From positions 13,777,001 to 13,841,000 of the forward strand of contig NC_092240.1 in the NCBI RefSeq assembly GCF_036320965.1: a stretch of 64,000 nucleotides of DNA, given 5' to 3'. The notes under the pieces are model-generated. The model saw only the letters and a list, made by a program, of their open reading frames with translations. It was not told the DNA's origin and made no database searches. This DNA is from Panulirus ornatus (lineage: Eukaryota; Arthropoda; Malacostraca; Decapoda; Palinuridae). A program made the position numbers and the translations under genes. Below, one piece after another: positions 1-13,316 of this stretch. Each line of letters opens with the position of its first letter. The first letter of the stretch is position 1.

Positions 1-590
1 TTTTTTCTTCTAACTTGGCTGGCGGTTGGTTATGAAGTGGATGCGAAAGGTCAAGTGCTGTTGCACCCCCATCTATCGAATCAGCTCTCCATCCTCTCAT
101 TTCTTTATCTCCTTCCTCTCTAATCCCTCTACTGCATCTAGACTATCCTCTCTATATGGTCTCTTATAACACCCTCTTAACAGTGTGTCACATGCAACTC
201 GTCACTCCCTGATGAATAAACTTTTCGTCTTGTGTACGAAACGAAACGGAAACTAGTACACACCTCATTCTCTACGACCTCCCATGACAAAGTTAGGGTT
301 GAAGAGGACTTTTGAGAACCTATCTTCGTAGAGTCAACTACACCATCTTTCACCAGGGGATGAGACCCTGCTCCACTTCCTTCGTCTAGGCATCAGTGAA
401 CTCGTGCCGACCCCAAGTGACTGCTGCTTCGAAAATATCAAAATTACTCTTTGTCGACGATATGGAGGAGGAAGACCTTATCTATTACGAAGATTAAACT
501 CTAAAACATAGACTAGGAGATGAATCATTGATGGTGAAATGAGTGTTAAAAGGTATTCATACGGTTGAAAATGATTAATGTTACCTATAG

Positions 591-593
<3 letters not shown>
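1..593. other. Unique intergenic DNA, no gene seen
   Basis: The sequence is mildly pyrimidine-rich on the + strand between 60 and 180. I see no long open frame, splice-bounded exon, RNA gene or mobile-element motif in it. Confidence 0.5.

Positions 594-666
<73 letters not shown>
594..666. repeat. (TA)n microsatellite
   Basis: Pure TA tract. Its right edge is also the left edge of the SINE-like element that follows, a junction type seen many times in this window. Confidence 0.97.
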
Positions 667-667
<1 letters not shown>

Positions 668-779
668 GTGTATGGGCGTTTATGTATATACATGTGTATG
701 TGGGTGGGTTGGGCTGTTCTTTCGTCTGTTTCCTTGCGCTACCTCGCTAACGCGGAAGACAGCAACTAAGTATAAAAAT

Positions 780-783
<4 letters not shown>
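667..783 (+). mobile_element. SINE-like element, family A (3' part)
   Basis: A GT-rich stretch (TGTATGTGGGTGGGTTGGGC) is followed by TTCGTCTGTTTCCTTG and the core CGCTACCTCGCTAACGCGGA at 737-757, then GACAGCAACTAAGTATAA. The same series occurs at 41010-41150 and, reversed, at 21690-21913. No protein is encoded. The element is bounded on both sides by TA tracts. I call it SINE-like because it is short, dispersed and non-coding, and because its 3' end matches the tail of a LINE in this window. The family name is mine. Confidence 0.6.

Positions 784-843
<60 letters not shown>
784..843. repeat. (TA)n microsatellite
   Basis: Pure TA tract at the 3' edge of the family A element. Confidence 0.97.
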
Positions 844-845
<2 letters not shown>

Positions 846-1080
846 GCAACAAAGAAAACTAGATAAATAGTCCACTCTGAGAGCACCCTCCCTGAACTTG
901 CCCTGGCAACACAGGTGATTAATCATACCGTCATTTTGGTCTTCCGTGAAAAATTAACTCAAGTCAGGAAGTAAGGCAGGCGGCTACTTTAGTAGTGGGT
1001 GTGTGTGGTGCCGCGTTACTACCATGTTGAAGTCTACTTTCACATATGTGTATACAAGGTGACTACAACGTTTCATGTAC

Positions 1081-1091
<11 letters not shown>

Positions 1092-1163
<72 letters not shown>
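1092..1163. repeat. (GT)n-(TA)n compound microsatellite
   Basis: A short GT run at 1080-1091 passes directly into a long TA run. The flanks to about 250 bp on either side hold only short open frames with no recognisable content. Confidence 0.95.
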
Positions 1164-1166
<3 letters not shown>

Positions 1167-1386
1167 GTTTTAAGGGATGCGGGTGCCTCAATACATAACG
1201 TGTGTACGCGTTAACTGTATCCGCAAATTTCTCTCGTGTCACCCAAAGAAGGTAGTTGTCAAGAGGTGGTGGGAAGAGCGAGGCCCTATAGTGGACATCC
1301 TGGTTCCTCAGACAAACTTTTACGAATTTGGGAGAATTTCGCGTCACTTCTTGGCCCCGGCAACCGATGAAGACTTTTAGCTCTCC

Positions 1387-1388
<2 letters not shown>

Positions 1389-1436
<48 letters not shown>
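1389..1436. repeat. (GA)n microsatellite
   Basis: Pure AG tract in otherwise unique DNA. Confidence 0.97.
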
Positions 1437-1440
<4 letters not shown>

Positions 1441-1487
1441 TGAGATAGGGATTTGCGGTTTCGTTTCGTTGTACTACACACAAGATA

Positions 1488-1615
1488 GAGAATTGATGCG
1501 AGCGAATGCGGCCTTTCTTCGTCTGCTCCTGGCGCTACCTCGCTAATGCAGAAAATGGCGATCAAACGAGTATGGAAAAAATGTAAATTGTTTATATACA
1601 TATATATATAATCTC
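1488..1615 (+). mobile_element. LINE 3' tail fragment (core-carrying LINE family)
   Basis: GAGCGAATGCGGCCTTTCTT is followed by the core GGCGCTACCTCGCTAATGC at about 1531-1550, then GGCGATCAAACGAGTATGG and a short TATATA end. The same arrangement follows degraded LINE protein sequence at 12340-12410 and 41600-41690. Here only the non-coding tail remains, as expected for a severely 5'-truncated insertion. Confidence 0.55.
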
Positions 1616-1642
1616 ATCTTAGGTACTCGTTGGTACGCAGGT

Positions 1643-1645
<3 letters not shown>

Positions 1646-1714
<69 letters not shown>
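1646..1714. repeat. (TC)n microsatellite
   Basis: Pure CT tract immediately after the LINE tail region. Confidence 0.97.
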
Positions 1715-1716
<2 letters not shown>

Positions 1717-2600
1717 ACTCCGCCTGCTCCTGGTTCCACCGTTGGAAGAAAGACAGTCACCTTCGGCCCATTTGACGAAACGGGATTACAGTTTTGGCCA
1801 AGAAACTCCTCGTTCCAACAAGAATCCATCATTTCCTTCCTTCGTTACACTTACATTTGATGGTTCTTTACTAAAGTATACTCAATACTCTTTGTTAAAC
1901 TCCTATGTAAAAAAAAAAAAAAATACTTGGAAATCCTGGAACAAGAAGTACAGGCTCTTCATCGAACACGAAACGCCAGTTTAAAAGTCTTCTGAATCAG
2001 CGTTTTCTTCATCCCACTTCCCTCCCCGTCTTTCCCCCCAACCCCTTCGTTTATACACCAGATCTATTTCCACTGGAGGGCTTACGGCCACGTATTTTAC
2101 CACTAGTGTCATGTAATACCGCCATTTCGTTCCCCCCAGTTTTCCCTTGCCTTCCCTTCATCCTTCGGGGCTCAGCTTCTCTTCTCATGACATAACGAGA
2201 TTGAGCTCATTTCACACTGTCGCTCCTCCTCCAATAAACGTCTGTTCCCCCTTCACTAACTCGCTCCACGCCGCCGGAGAAAAGTACTACTGGTTCAGCG
2301 AGACGCGAGTGAAGCACTGGTCTCGTTCGATTACCGGCCCGTGCTTCGGTAAAAAGGGTTCACATATTTCGTATCGGAAGCCATGCTTCTTAAGACACAC
2401 ATAGCTCGAGCTTAAAAAAAAAAAAAAGATAAAGTTTCAAATGTGTACCGAATCAGTGTTGTATGAAGCTTCACTTAAGCGCTTGACTAGCGCTTCACAA
2501 ACGTTTCACTTTGCGCATCTGAACCGCGGTCTATTATATAGGGCATTATATATCCAAATGACCGTTGTTGTTTCAATGAGTTTTTTTTTACACTACATAG
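1715..2600. other. Unique intergenic DNA, no gene seen
   Basis: Contains short A runs (about 1908-1922 and 2414-2426) and a few open frames under 100 codons on the + strand without recognisable domains. Nothing here supports an exon. Confidence 0.45.

Positions 2601-2684
<84 letters not shown>
2601..2684. repeat. (TC)n microsatellite
   Basis: CT tract with a single-base phase shift near 2618. Confidence 0.97.
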
Positions 2685-2687
<3 letters not shown>

Positions 2688-3388
2688 TCCACTTCCTCCT
2701 TGTCGTAAAAAAACACGGTGGATTTATGTCCTACTAAAGCATCATGGTGAAGCTTGTTACAAGCCGGAAACAGCCTTAAACCCTTTACCATCCATTATTC
2801 ACCAGTGAAATGACCTCTCAGAAACCTCCTCGCCAGACACCCTGGAGAACCAACTCACTTACGGCCGACTTATGAATAGGGATGTAGGAAATGAAGCCTC
2901 CGAATCCATTAATCAAGTGGTGACCCATAAAAGGAGACTGTGTTCGAATAATCAACTTTTCTTATTTTTGGTTGTTGGTCGACTGGTTGGTTATACTGGG
3001 TTGGTTATACAGGGGCTCTCAGTCCTCTCGACTGCCAAAGGGGGGTTATTAAAGCCACCATCGTCGCGTTATAATTACCAATCACTGTCAAAGAAAGAGA
3101 GAATCCATTTCCCAGGTGCCCAACATACATCCACGACCACAAACTGCTTGCCTATGGCCCCTTGTTTTCTGCGCTCGTCCAGTTTCGCCAGTATGTTGAC
3201 AGACAAATACATACATCAATCATGAGCTCTGATCTCAACAAACAGACGGATCTATTTGATTAATCAAGCGCTTGGCCATCTCATAAATCACCTTGCCAAG
3301 AAATGACGAAAAGAAATGAATAATGATCGTGAGATTTGATGATGCTCCAAATAACTGAAAGATTGGATTCTTAGACCATCGTGCAGTA
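2685..3388. other. Unique DNA with one unexplained 117-codon open frame
   Basis: An open frame runs 2872-3225 on the + strand. It is not simple repeat, but its composition is ordinary, it matches no family I recognise, and it has no obvious splice or promoter context. Most likely chance. Confidence 0.3.

Positions 3389-3423
<35 letters not shown>
3389..3423. repeat. (GT)n microsatellite
   Basis: TG tract with one TGCG interruption. Confidence 0.95.
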
Positions 3424-3699
3424 ATCAGCGATTCCAATTTCAATACTAATAGAAGAGCATAAGAAAATCATGCTATCAACCTCACAATTGAAATCCCAGA
3501 GTGATTTTCATTAAGATCTGAATACCTTCCTCTTTTGAATTCTGAATGTACATCGAATACCCTTAAACGCATCTGAACAGCCACCTTAGCAAGAAAATCA
3601 TACGTTAGTGTCAGAACTTGTAATGATTCCTTTTGTGATGACAAGATAATCTGCATAACTGTCTCGAATGGAAGCATGAACGAGATAATATACCTTATG

Positions 3700-3990
3700 T
3701 ACACAGCACGATGGTTTCCGGTATCTTTTAAGTCCCTGATTTTGTAACGAGAACACACAACTTGCCTTTCGTGCACCTTGCTATGGTTTCGGAGGTCTTT
3801 CATATCCATAGTTCGTTCTGGGACCTTCCCTAACCTAAACCTTACAGTGCGTATACCTTAAGATGGTTTCGGAGGTCTTTGTCCCCCACAGATCTATATC
3901 AGACCTCGACTCACCTTATATACGACTTACGACGGTATCGGAAGTCTTTTACCCCCTTCCAGATCACGGTCTAGGACCTCACCTAAGTTA
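3700..3990. repeat. Degenerate ~75-bp tandem repeat, about 4 copies
   Basis: The landmark ATGGTTTCGGAGGTCTTT recurs in diverged form near 3711, 3781, 3861 and 3930, with GGGACCTTCCCTAACCTAAA-like sequence between copies (again at about 3975). Divergence between copies is considerable, so the array is old. Confidence 0.6.
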
Positions 3991-4901
3991 GGTCCACGAC
4001 AAAGACACCGCATTCCGCTCCTTTGCTCATATAGGCTGGTGGGGGCTGCAGCGTGACAACGGGCAGCACAACCACCACCTCGATCCGGCACATATTAGAC
4101 ACAGATGCATGACTGCTGATGACTGCAAGTTTGGTGAAGTGGCGAAACGACTGTAACTTGAGGCCGCGTCCCAAACGCAAGTCAGTGTAGCGGCGGGGGG
4201 TAACTGAAATTCACGACTGAAAAGATAAATCTCATCGAAAAAGTTTAAAGAATTCAGTCGATTTACTCAACAATGACTTTCTTTGGCATCTACGTTCCCG
4301 AGAACGTTCTTCTACGACTATAGAGACCACTGAGCCACACGAACTCGCGAAAAGCAATGAGAGCTGTGCATCTCGCGTGACAGGGTTTCTGCGTTGTAAC
4401 TGGTAATTTTCACAACAGAAACGCGTTCGACGGACGTAGTCTTGACTTGGAAAAAAAAAAAAGGTAAAAAATGGGTGACCTAATAACCAACAGGTTCTCT
4501 TAACGGTTCGGCCATGGCATGCCATCGGCATTAGTGGAGAGGGTTCTACACAGGCGACACTCGTACGAGGCTGGTAATGGAAGCGAGCAATATCACCTGC
4601 CGCCCGTTTTCGAACGGCGGGAAAGAGGTTTCGGAGAAGGGGGGGGGGGGGGGGGGGGGGGAAGAGTATTGGGTCGGCCTCTGATGAAGCGGTGCGGCGT
4701 GCGGGAGGCTGGGTCAGTGACCGTTAGGAGGCTCCTCCTATCGTTAGGGGTCTTGGAGAGGACTCGTTAGTTACTGTTGTGGGTGGCGTCGTCGTAACGC
4801 ATTTCCAAGTGGTACAAGTGTGTGAGTGCGTGTGTGGTGTGTTTGTGTGTGTATTCTGACATGCTTTGGCTTTTTTGCCCTCTGGTAAAGGCCAAAGAGG
4901 A

Positions 4902-4903
<2 letters not shown>
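3991..4903. other. Unique DNA containing a 23-base G run
   Basis: A pure G homopolymer occupies 4639-4661 on the + strand. The rest is unique with short unremarkable open frames on both strands. Confidence 0.5.

Positions 4904-4973
<70 letters not shown>
4904..4973. repeat. (GA)n microsatellite
   Basis: Pure AG tract. A GT-rich patch lies about 60-80 bp upstream. Confidence 0.97.
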
Positions 4974-4976
<3 letters not shown>

Positions 4977-5567
4977 ACTTACAAAGAGAGACAGACAAAA
5001 TATTAATCCCAGACAGACCGAAAAACACTAGGAAACAACATGGAGAAGCGAATCACCAAATCCCTCCCTTTTTCTCCCCACGCCCTGAGCATCGAACTCG
5101 CGTTCCCCAACTTAGCGAGAGGCGCTTAAAACGACCCGCTGGCGGGACGTGCGAGCTAGTCCGGCAGCTTCGGGCGGATAAAGCTGGAAATGACGGGACG
5201 AAGCGACCGGTATTTTCGGCCTTAAAGTCTCCGGCAGGAGTCGAAATCACTTAACTTTTGACTCGGGCGGGGAGGGATCAGACGCTGGGCATCTGCAGGA
5301 CTGGACGCACCTCTCGACTTCTTGGGAGAGTGAGTTGGGGGGGTGTATGTTCGCCGGGCAAACGGGGAAAGAAAGAAAGATGGTTCGAAAAGTTCGCGTC
5401 CCTTGATGGAGGATTCTCGCGTCATTATCTTCCATTTTCTCTTATACGATCTTCGTCAATTTTGCTGAAGGTGTGTGTGTGTGTCTGTGTACTGCCTTAC
5501 ACTCTTAGTATAGGCAAAAAATCATTTGACAAACTGAGTTTTAAATCTAAGTCTAGATTAAGAATTA

Positions 5568-5570
<3 letters not shown>
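4974..5570. other. Unique DNA, no gene seen
   Basis: Relatively GC-rich from 5060 to 5410, with overlapping short open frames on both strands and a short GT run near 5472-5484. No recognisable product. Confidence 0.4.

Positions 5571-5613
<43 letters not shown>
5571..5613. repeat. (TA)n microsatellite, left border of palindromic element
   Basis: Pure TA tract abutting TTGGAAAGGATCACAATTTT, the terminus of the palindrome. Confidence 0.95.
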
Positions 5614-7085
<1,472 letters not shown>

Positions 7086-7134
7086 TTTGAAAGAAATAAA
7101 AAGGTAATTTCATTTTATCTTTTGCTATTGTATG

Positions 7135-7138
<4 letters not shown>

Positions 7139-7218
<80 letters not shown>
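7139..7218. repeat. (TA)n microsatellite
   Basis: Pure TA tract about 50 bp upstream (on the - strand) of the LINE fragment. Confidence 0.97.
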
Positions 7219-7220
<2 letters not shown>

Positions 7221-7602
7221 AACTAAAGAGAACAGTCTTAAGTGCACAAACCTATAAATGAAAAATCAATTCTAAAGTATCAACTTCAAATCAATGTGAC
7301 ACACACACACTATAAATGAAAAGATAAGGAGCAGTTCGGTCGCGTTGCTATGTAGGGGAAGGATTCGACTCGGGTCAAGGTGATCCTGAAGCACGTGCCA
7401 TTTCTTATGTTCAGAGGCTCTTAAATCTCTCCGTCTGTCAAGTGGGATTTGTGGAGCGCCACACCTACAATGGTTATTACAACTTTCTCGTGTCCTCTCA
7501 CCACTTAGTTGGTTATGGAAATAATATCTAAGGAGGATTGATACATAGGAGAAATAAGATAAAGAATCGAAACCTATATGCTTAATCATGCGATTTGTCA
7601 AA

Positions 7603-7606
<4 letters not shown>
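7219..7606. other. Unique DNA, no gene seen
   Basis: Short unremarkable frames only. The longest, on the - strand, owes part of its length to the adjacent TC tract. Confidence 0.4.

Positions 7607-7670
<64 letters not shown>
7607..7670. repeat. (TC)n microsatellite
   Basis: Pure CT tract. Confidence 0.97.
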
Positions 7671-7674
<4 letters not shown>

Positions 7675-8026
7675 GCCACAATGATGTTCAATTCACAAAT
7701 GCATTTCTCGCCTTTGTCGTCCACGAGGGGAAAAGGCTGTTGCTATAAATCTCACGCCCGTGATATGTTCTCTTTCGAGTCAAAGAGGAGGGATGGGGTG
7801 GGTGAAACACGAGTAGAATCGCTGATCGATTGTCGACGTGATTTACGGGTCGAGGTAGCATGACTCGTGTAAAATTTTGCTACAGAGGCAATAACTTAGT
7901 AGCCTAATGCCGTTTTATACCCACCCGGCAAACACATCAATAATACAAACACCCACACACACGCACGCATATGATACCTACACATACCCACTTGACACAA
8001 CCACCCATCCAGCCACACACACACAC
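7671..8026. other. Unique DNA grading into CA-rich sequence
   Basis: From 7920 the + strand becomes CA-rich (CACCCACACACACGCACGCA), leading into the compound microsatellite. No gene seen. Confidence 0.4.
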
Positions 8027-8029
8027 ATA

Positions 8030-8100
<71 letters not shown>

Positions 8101-8101
8101 G

Positions 8102-8179
<78 letters not shown>
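8027..8179. repeat. (TA)n-(GA)n compound microsatellite
   Basis: TA occupies about 8027-8095 and AG about 8095-8179, with one GGGGAG interruption at the join. It borders the 3' end of the reverse-strand LINE. Confidence 0.97.
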
Positions 8180-8181
<2 letters not shown>

Positions 8182-8189
8182 CATACCCT

Positions 8190-9320
8190 AGGAGTCCCTT
8201 CTCTGTGGAAACCTTCCTCGTCCAATGATAGGAACCACACTTCAGAAAGTGTGGTTGTGATGCAATGTGCGCGTCTGTGTGGGTCGAGTGCGGGGCGAAT
8301 GAGCCGAACGTCTCCACCACGGTAGTTGCATCGCGGGCGTCCTGGGATATACTGAAGCGGTGGGTAACGTTCCGACCGTAGATGGGAGTGTGTGTGTGTG
8401 TGTGTGTGACCCGTGTATGTCTGAGGAGAGTAGTTTCAGACGAATGTGCATTTCCGCTGGGTGGTGACCAAGTTAGGAGAGCGGCTGGGACATTTGTGCG
8501 TGTGTGTTTGGTCAGTGTTGTGTTTCTTGGAGGATTCCGAGAGTCAAGGCTGCTGAAGTGTAAGGCAACTGAGTGCGTTTTTCTTTTTCTTTTCTGCCTA
8601 ATTGGGGGTTGGTGGTCATCTACGGAGCAGTTTGGATGAAACGAGTCGAGTGGCGTTGCGAAGAACAGAGTGCAAAGCATGTTCAGGCAGGATTGTATTG
8701 GGAGGACATACGTTCCATTGTGTCAAGTGTTTGTGGTGGGTAGGCAGACAGTGATTATACCGAGTGCTCTTCTTTACATGGTTTGCAGCTTTCCCCAAAT
8801 TTGATCTCGAGTGGGTGGACGACCAGGCAAGCGAGGCGTTGTTTAGGGTGCAGCGAATGAATTGCTTGCGGAGAGTGCTAAGGGGCTTCTATTCACAGTC
8901 TAAATCCGGTAACAGTTCATGATCTGAGGGCAAAATGTCTTGCGTTTGTGTTATTGCAACTTTGGTAACTGAACATTATGTGTATGTCTTAGGTGATGGC
9001 TAAAATGAGTTGGTGCTTTATTTTGTCCATACAGATGTGACCGAAAGGGTGTAGGTTAGGCTCTTGTCTGTCTGGAGTTAAGAGTGACTGAACATTTCTT
9101 CGGATATGTAGACATTATGTTCTGGGCGAGCCACTGTTCCCAGTTGCGTAATGTAGCGCTGCATTTTCGTTGTTACTAGTGCGTGTGTCGGGGGTGTTGT
9201 GGTGTGCTAGTGGGGAATCGTCAGCGTACGAAAGAACATTCAAAGTCATCGTGTGACAGATGGAATGGGAGGTCGCGTAGAAAGAGACTGTAAAGGGATG
9301 GGGAAACTGATACATACATG
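8190..9320 (-). pseudogene. LINE reverse transcriptase remnant with YADD box
   Basis: On the - strand the reverse-transcriptase active-site box appears as NVLSYADDSPLAHHN, the YADD at about 9228-9217. A shifted frame just upstream gives SPSLYSLFLRDLP, the usual lead-in to that box. Further downstream are SLDSRNPPRNTTLTKHTRTN (about 8550) and, in another frame, a cysteine/histidine-rich end (CNYRGGD...DPHRRAHCITTTL) near 8330-8240, typical of LINE C-termini. Several frameshifts, stops and an inserted GT run (8389-8409) show it is dead. Its protein differs from the LINEs at 28 kb, 36 kb and 40 kb, so it is a separate lineage. Clade not determined. Confidence 0.65.
8389..8409. repeat. (GT)n microsatellite inside the LINE remnant
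   Basis: A short TG tract interrupts the reverse-strand LINE coding sequence, so it arose or expanded after the element died. Confidence 0.9.
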
Positions 9321-10258
9321 TGGATTAAGACATAAGTACAGACAGGTATAAACAGAAAAAGACAAAATAGAATACGAACAGACTAAACAAGACAGACAGG
9401 CAATATACAAGCACTCATTCAATAACAAATCAACAAAGAGACGTACAGAAAGATAGACGACCTGATATTATATATATACGCACGTAAACAGACACACACA
9501 CACAGGAAAACAAAGATCAAGGAAGAAGAGGAAGAGAGAAAAGAAATTGTCTCAGAGCGCCTGTAGTGTGTTGCCAGCTCGCCCGCCCATGTGGTAGGGG
9601 GCTGGTCGCTCACGCATACAATTGCCTCGCACGAGCAGTCGATCCTTCCTTCTCTTACTGGGGCTTCGAATCCCACCTGACAGCTCGTGCAAAATGCTAG
9701 AAAAAAAATGAAAAGGCCATTTCCCTTCGACATGTCATGGAAAGCGAATAGAATATAGTTACCCTCGGAGATGTTCTTGCAAAAAGAGAACGAAAATAGA
9801 ACAAACTTTCTTTGAACAGTTCGAGCAAAATGAAATGAAACGGGACAAAATCATACCCTCGAACATATGACGATTAAGAAGTAAAACTGAAAATGAAGAC
9901 AAAAGGCAGATCGCTCAGACATGGAAATAACTTGTAATTTAAACTTTACTGGGCAAAACAAAGCAATGAAGAACCTCTAAAATAAATCAATAAAGAAACA
10001 CTAAACTGATAATTACGATAGTTGATTATTTCATTCGTATTTTCATATATAAAGCTTTCGACATGTAGACGCCATGTATATCAGACCTTCGTAGGCAATA
10101 CGGACGTAAATCTGGTAAGTTATCACCGCTTGTGAACATTAGAGTCAGTCAGCTGTTCAGCCCCTTAGAATGAGAAAAATGCTATGCGACCGGTACACTA
10201 ATGGGCCTAAGAATATGTGATATGGAGGTTTATGAAGCGGGTCATAAGATCCCTTTCT
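9321..10258. other. Unique A-rich DNA, no gene seen
   Basis: A-rich on the + strand from 9740 to 10060. The only notable site is the tRNA-like B box listed separately. No credible exon. Confidence 0.4.
9560..9680 (+). mobile_element. Possible tRNA-derived SINE fragment
   Basis: GGCTTCGAATCCCA (about 9662-9675) matches the internal B-box promoter of tRNA genes (GGTTCGAATCC), and TGTGGTAGGGGGCTGG (about 9590) could be a decayed A box. The spacing is longer than in a true tRNA, which fits a decayed SINE. Weak on its own. Confidence 0.3.
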
Positions 10259-10290
10259 ATGTGTGTGTGTGTGATGCTTGTCTCTTCGTG

Positions 10291-11056
<766 letters not shown>

Positions 11057-11143
<87 letters not shown>
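11057..11143. repeat. (TA)n microsatellite
   Basis: Pure TA tract at the 3' edge of the family B SINE. Confidence 0.97.
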
Positions 11144-11145
<2 letters not shown>

Positions 11146-11829
11146 TCGGTCACCTTCAAGGAGCTAGGAACGCCAAGTAGCCAAGAACAGCAGTACCCTC
11201 CACGGCTGAGGAAGCAAACACTCCAGGCGAAACAAGATTTGAGCGAAGACTACGAAGTTACGCCCGCTCGAAAATTAGCTTAAGACGCAAACTTGCCAAG
11301 GCGAACCTGACCCGAATCGCGCTTAAGTTGATAAGTCTGGCACTGACTTAGATAACTATTCATTTAACCAGCAATCGGGGTCTTCAGCGTTCTGGAAACG
11401 CGTCCAGTGTCCTGGATGCTCCACAGAGTACACTTCATAGATGCAAAAAGCAAAGAGGTCCAGAAGCCAGTTCCTCTGTCATTTCTTTGTTGGCTGGCGC
11501 AGCTATTCGTGGTTAGTGATGGAAATTCAGACGACCAGATCAACCGGTGAAGCATCTCTCGATATCTACATGTATTATACATTTTGAGCCAAATCAAACC
11601 ACATTCAAATCACAGTTACAGACTTAACGTTCATAGTTTCCATTTCAGAACATTCCCCCCCCCCCCCCTTGTTCTGACAGCTTCGTTATGAATTAATATG
11701 GTCTTATTTTTTTCCTTCCTAACATGCTATACGAAATTAATCATAAGTTGATTACAGAGTAAATGGAAACAGTGGTACCAGAATAACCAAAAATATCTAT
11801 AGATTCTAAGCCTTGTTATGTATAACGTT
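11144..11829. other. Unique DNA, no gene seen
   Basis: Contains a C homopolymer near 11656-11669 and otherwise unremarkable sequence with short open frames. Confidence 0.4.
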
Positions 11830-12420
11830 TTAGGACGCATGATGCTGCGAGGCATGGGCTATAGACAGGGTTGTGAGAAGGAGGGGAAGAGGTGGATGTG
11901 CTGGATATGAGACATTAGAGGACAATATGTGGTGTGAGGTGGTTTGATCGAGTAAGTAATGAAAGGGCAAGAGAGATGTGTGGTAATAAAAAGTGGGTGG
12001 TTGAGAGAACAGAAGAGGGTGTGTTGAAATGGTTTGGATATATGCAGAGTGTGAGGAAAAGTTGACAGAGAGGATATACGTGTCATAGGTGAAGTGAACA
12101 AGGAGAAGCGGGAGATCGAAATGGAGGTGAAAGTTGGAGTGAAAGATTGAGAAATCTGGGCCTAAACATGCAGGCGAGTGAAAGGCGTGCACGGAAAAGA
12201 GTGAATTGGAACGATGTGATATACCGGGGTCGACGTGCCGTCAATCGACTGAACCATGGCATGTGACACGTCTTTCATAAACCATGGGTGTGGATAGGGA
12301 GCTGTACGGCTTCGGTGCATTACACATGACATTGAATGAAAGTGAGCGGATGTGGCCTTTCCTCGTTGGTTTACTGGCGCTACCTCGCTAACGCAGGGGG
12401 TAGCGATGGGGTGTGGGAGA
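11830..12420 (+). pseudogene. LINE C-terminal region and tail, degraded
   Basis: The DNA aligns by eye with the intact copy at 40550-40953: GGCATGGGCTATAGACAGGG, GTGTGGTGTGAGGTGGTTTG, CGAGTAAGTAATGAAAGG, and GGGCCTAAACATGCAGG. Frameshifts break the protein. It continues through the LINE tail (ATGTGGCCTTTCCTCGTTGG) into the core CGCTACCTCGCTAACGCAGG at about 12378. It shows the complete join between LINE 3' coding sequence and the shared core. Confidence 0.75.
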
Positions 12421-12483
12421 AGTGAAGAAAATATGCTATTTTTTGTCTCCTTTCCTTCACGCATATGTGCTGTTTTCTGTGGG

Positions 12484-12648
12484 GCGCGGTGGCGTCGGGA
12501 ATGTTTGAAGGCGAGCAAATATGAATACGTACATGCGTATATATGTATATGTAGTTGCGGATATGTATATAAATGTGTACGAGTGTGGACGAGTCATTTT
12601 TTTTTTTTTTTTTTTGTTTCTTGGCGCTACCTCACTAACGCGGGAAAA
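12484..12648 (+). mobile_element. SINE-like element, family A
   Basis: Starts near GCGGTGGCGTCGGGAATG, passes through ATATGTATATGTAGTTGCGG-type sequence and a T run (12598-12615), and ends with the core CGCTACCTCACTAACGCGGG at about 12624-12643. It follows a LINE tail in the same orientation; a LINE tail also precedes family A sequence at 32400-32620. This suggests the two often travel joined. Confidence 0.6.
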
Positions 12649-12698
12649 GGATATATACAGCAATTCTTTTAAAGGATATATACAGCAATTCTTTTAAA
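12649..12698. repeat. Perfect 25-bp tandem duplication
   Basis: A 25-bp unit beginning GGATATATACAGCAATTC occurs twice with no mismatch, at 12649-12673 and 12674-12698. The first unit joins directly to the SINE core. Confidence 0.95.
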
Positions 12699-12960
12699 CT
12701 TATTTCGTTAAAGAGCCTTAACAAAATTACCTTTATCACATTGTTTACGGCAAATAAAGTAAATTCGTTTCTTGGAAGCGTCTTTCAGGAGCCTGTCACA
12801 CAAGGTCTCCAGTACAGCATCAGACGTGCTGCTGCATCATAAGACCATAGTCAAGGAGTAAGTCAGGTAGAGAAGTGAGCAGGGTCATAATACACCCAGA
12901 ATAGCTGAATTCGAGTTCTGTCGAATGAAACGTAAATGTACCATCCTCGACCACCGCAAT
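12699..12960. other. Unique DNA, no gene seen
   Basis: No recognisable coding or repeat signal. Confidence 0.4.
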
Positions 12961-12973
12961 GAGAGAGCGAGAG

Positions 12974-13070
<97 letters not shown>

Positions 13071-13071
13071 G
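12961..13071. repeat. (GA)n-(CAGA)n compound microsatellite
   Basis: GA to about 13050, with two GC interruptions near the start, then five CAGA units to 13070. Confidence 0.97.
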
Positions 13072-13231
13072 AGACCTTGGCTTTTCATACACAGCTCATT
13101 ATTCTGGACCCAGCATTTATCGTATAATTTCCCATTCCTCACACATCAACACCTCTGACCACCACCTCAACCCCTTCATCAAGACGCATCAAGGATCGAC
13201 ATACCCTCTGTGTGCGTGTGTGTGTGTGTGT

Positions 13232-13316
13232 CATGCCAAGTAAACAATCTTTCCTAAGATATGCCAAGTAAACAATCTATCCCAAGATATGCCAAGCAAA
13301 CAATCTTTCCTTAGAC
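13232..13316. repeat. 28-bp tandem repeat, 3 copies
   Basis: The unit begins ATGCCAAGTAAACAATCT and ends CCTAAGAT. The three copies differ at a few positions (CTTTCC or CTATCC, AAGTAAA or AAGCAAA). Confidence 0.9.

Noticed and set aside
594..843. Open frames rich in YIYI, and similar ones at every TA tract
   Set aside because: They are translations of TA repeats in both strands and all phases.
7937..8680. 247-codon frame on the - strand
   Set aside because: It joins decayed LINE C-terminal sequence to GA and TA microsatellites; the length comes from the repeats and no host domain is present.
13232..13316. CRISPR-like array (28-bp repeats)
   Set aside because: The three units are directly adjacent with no spacers, and the context is eukaryotic.
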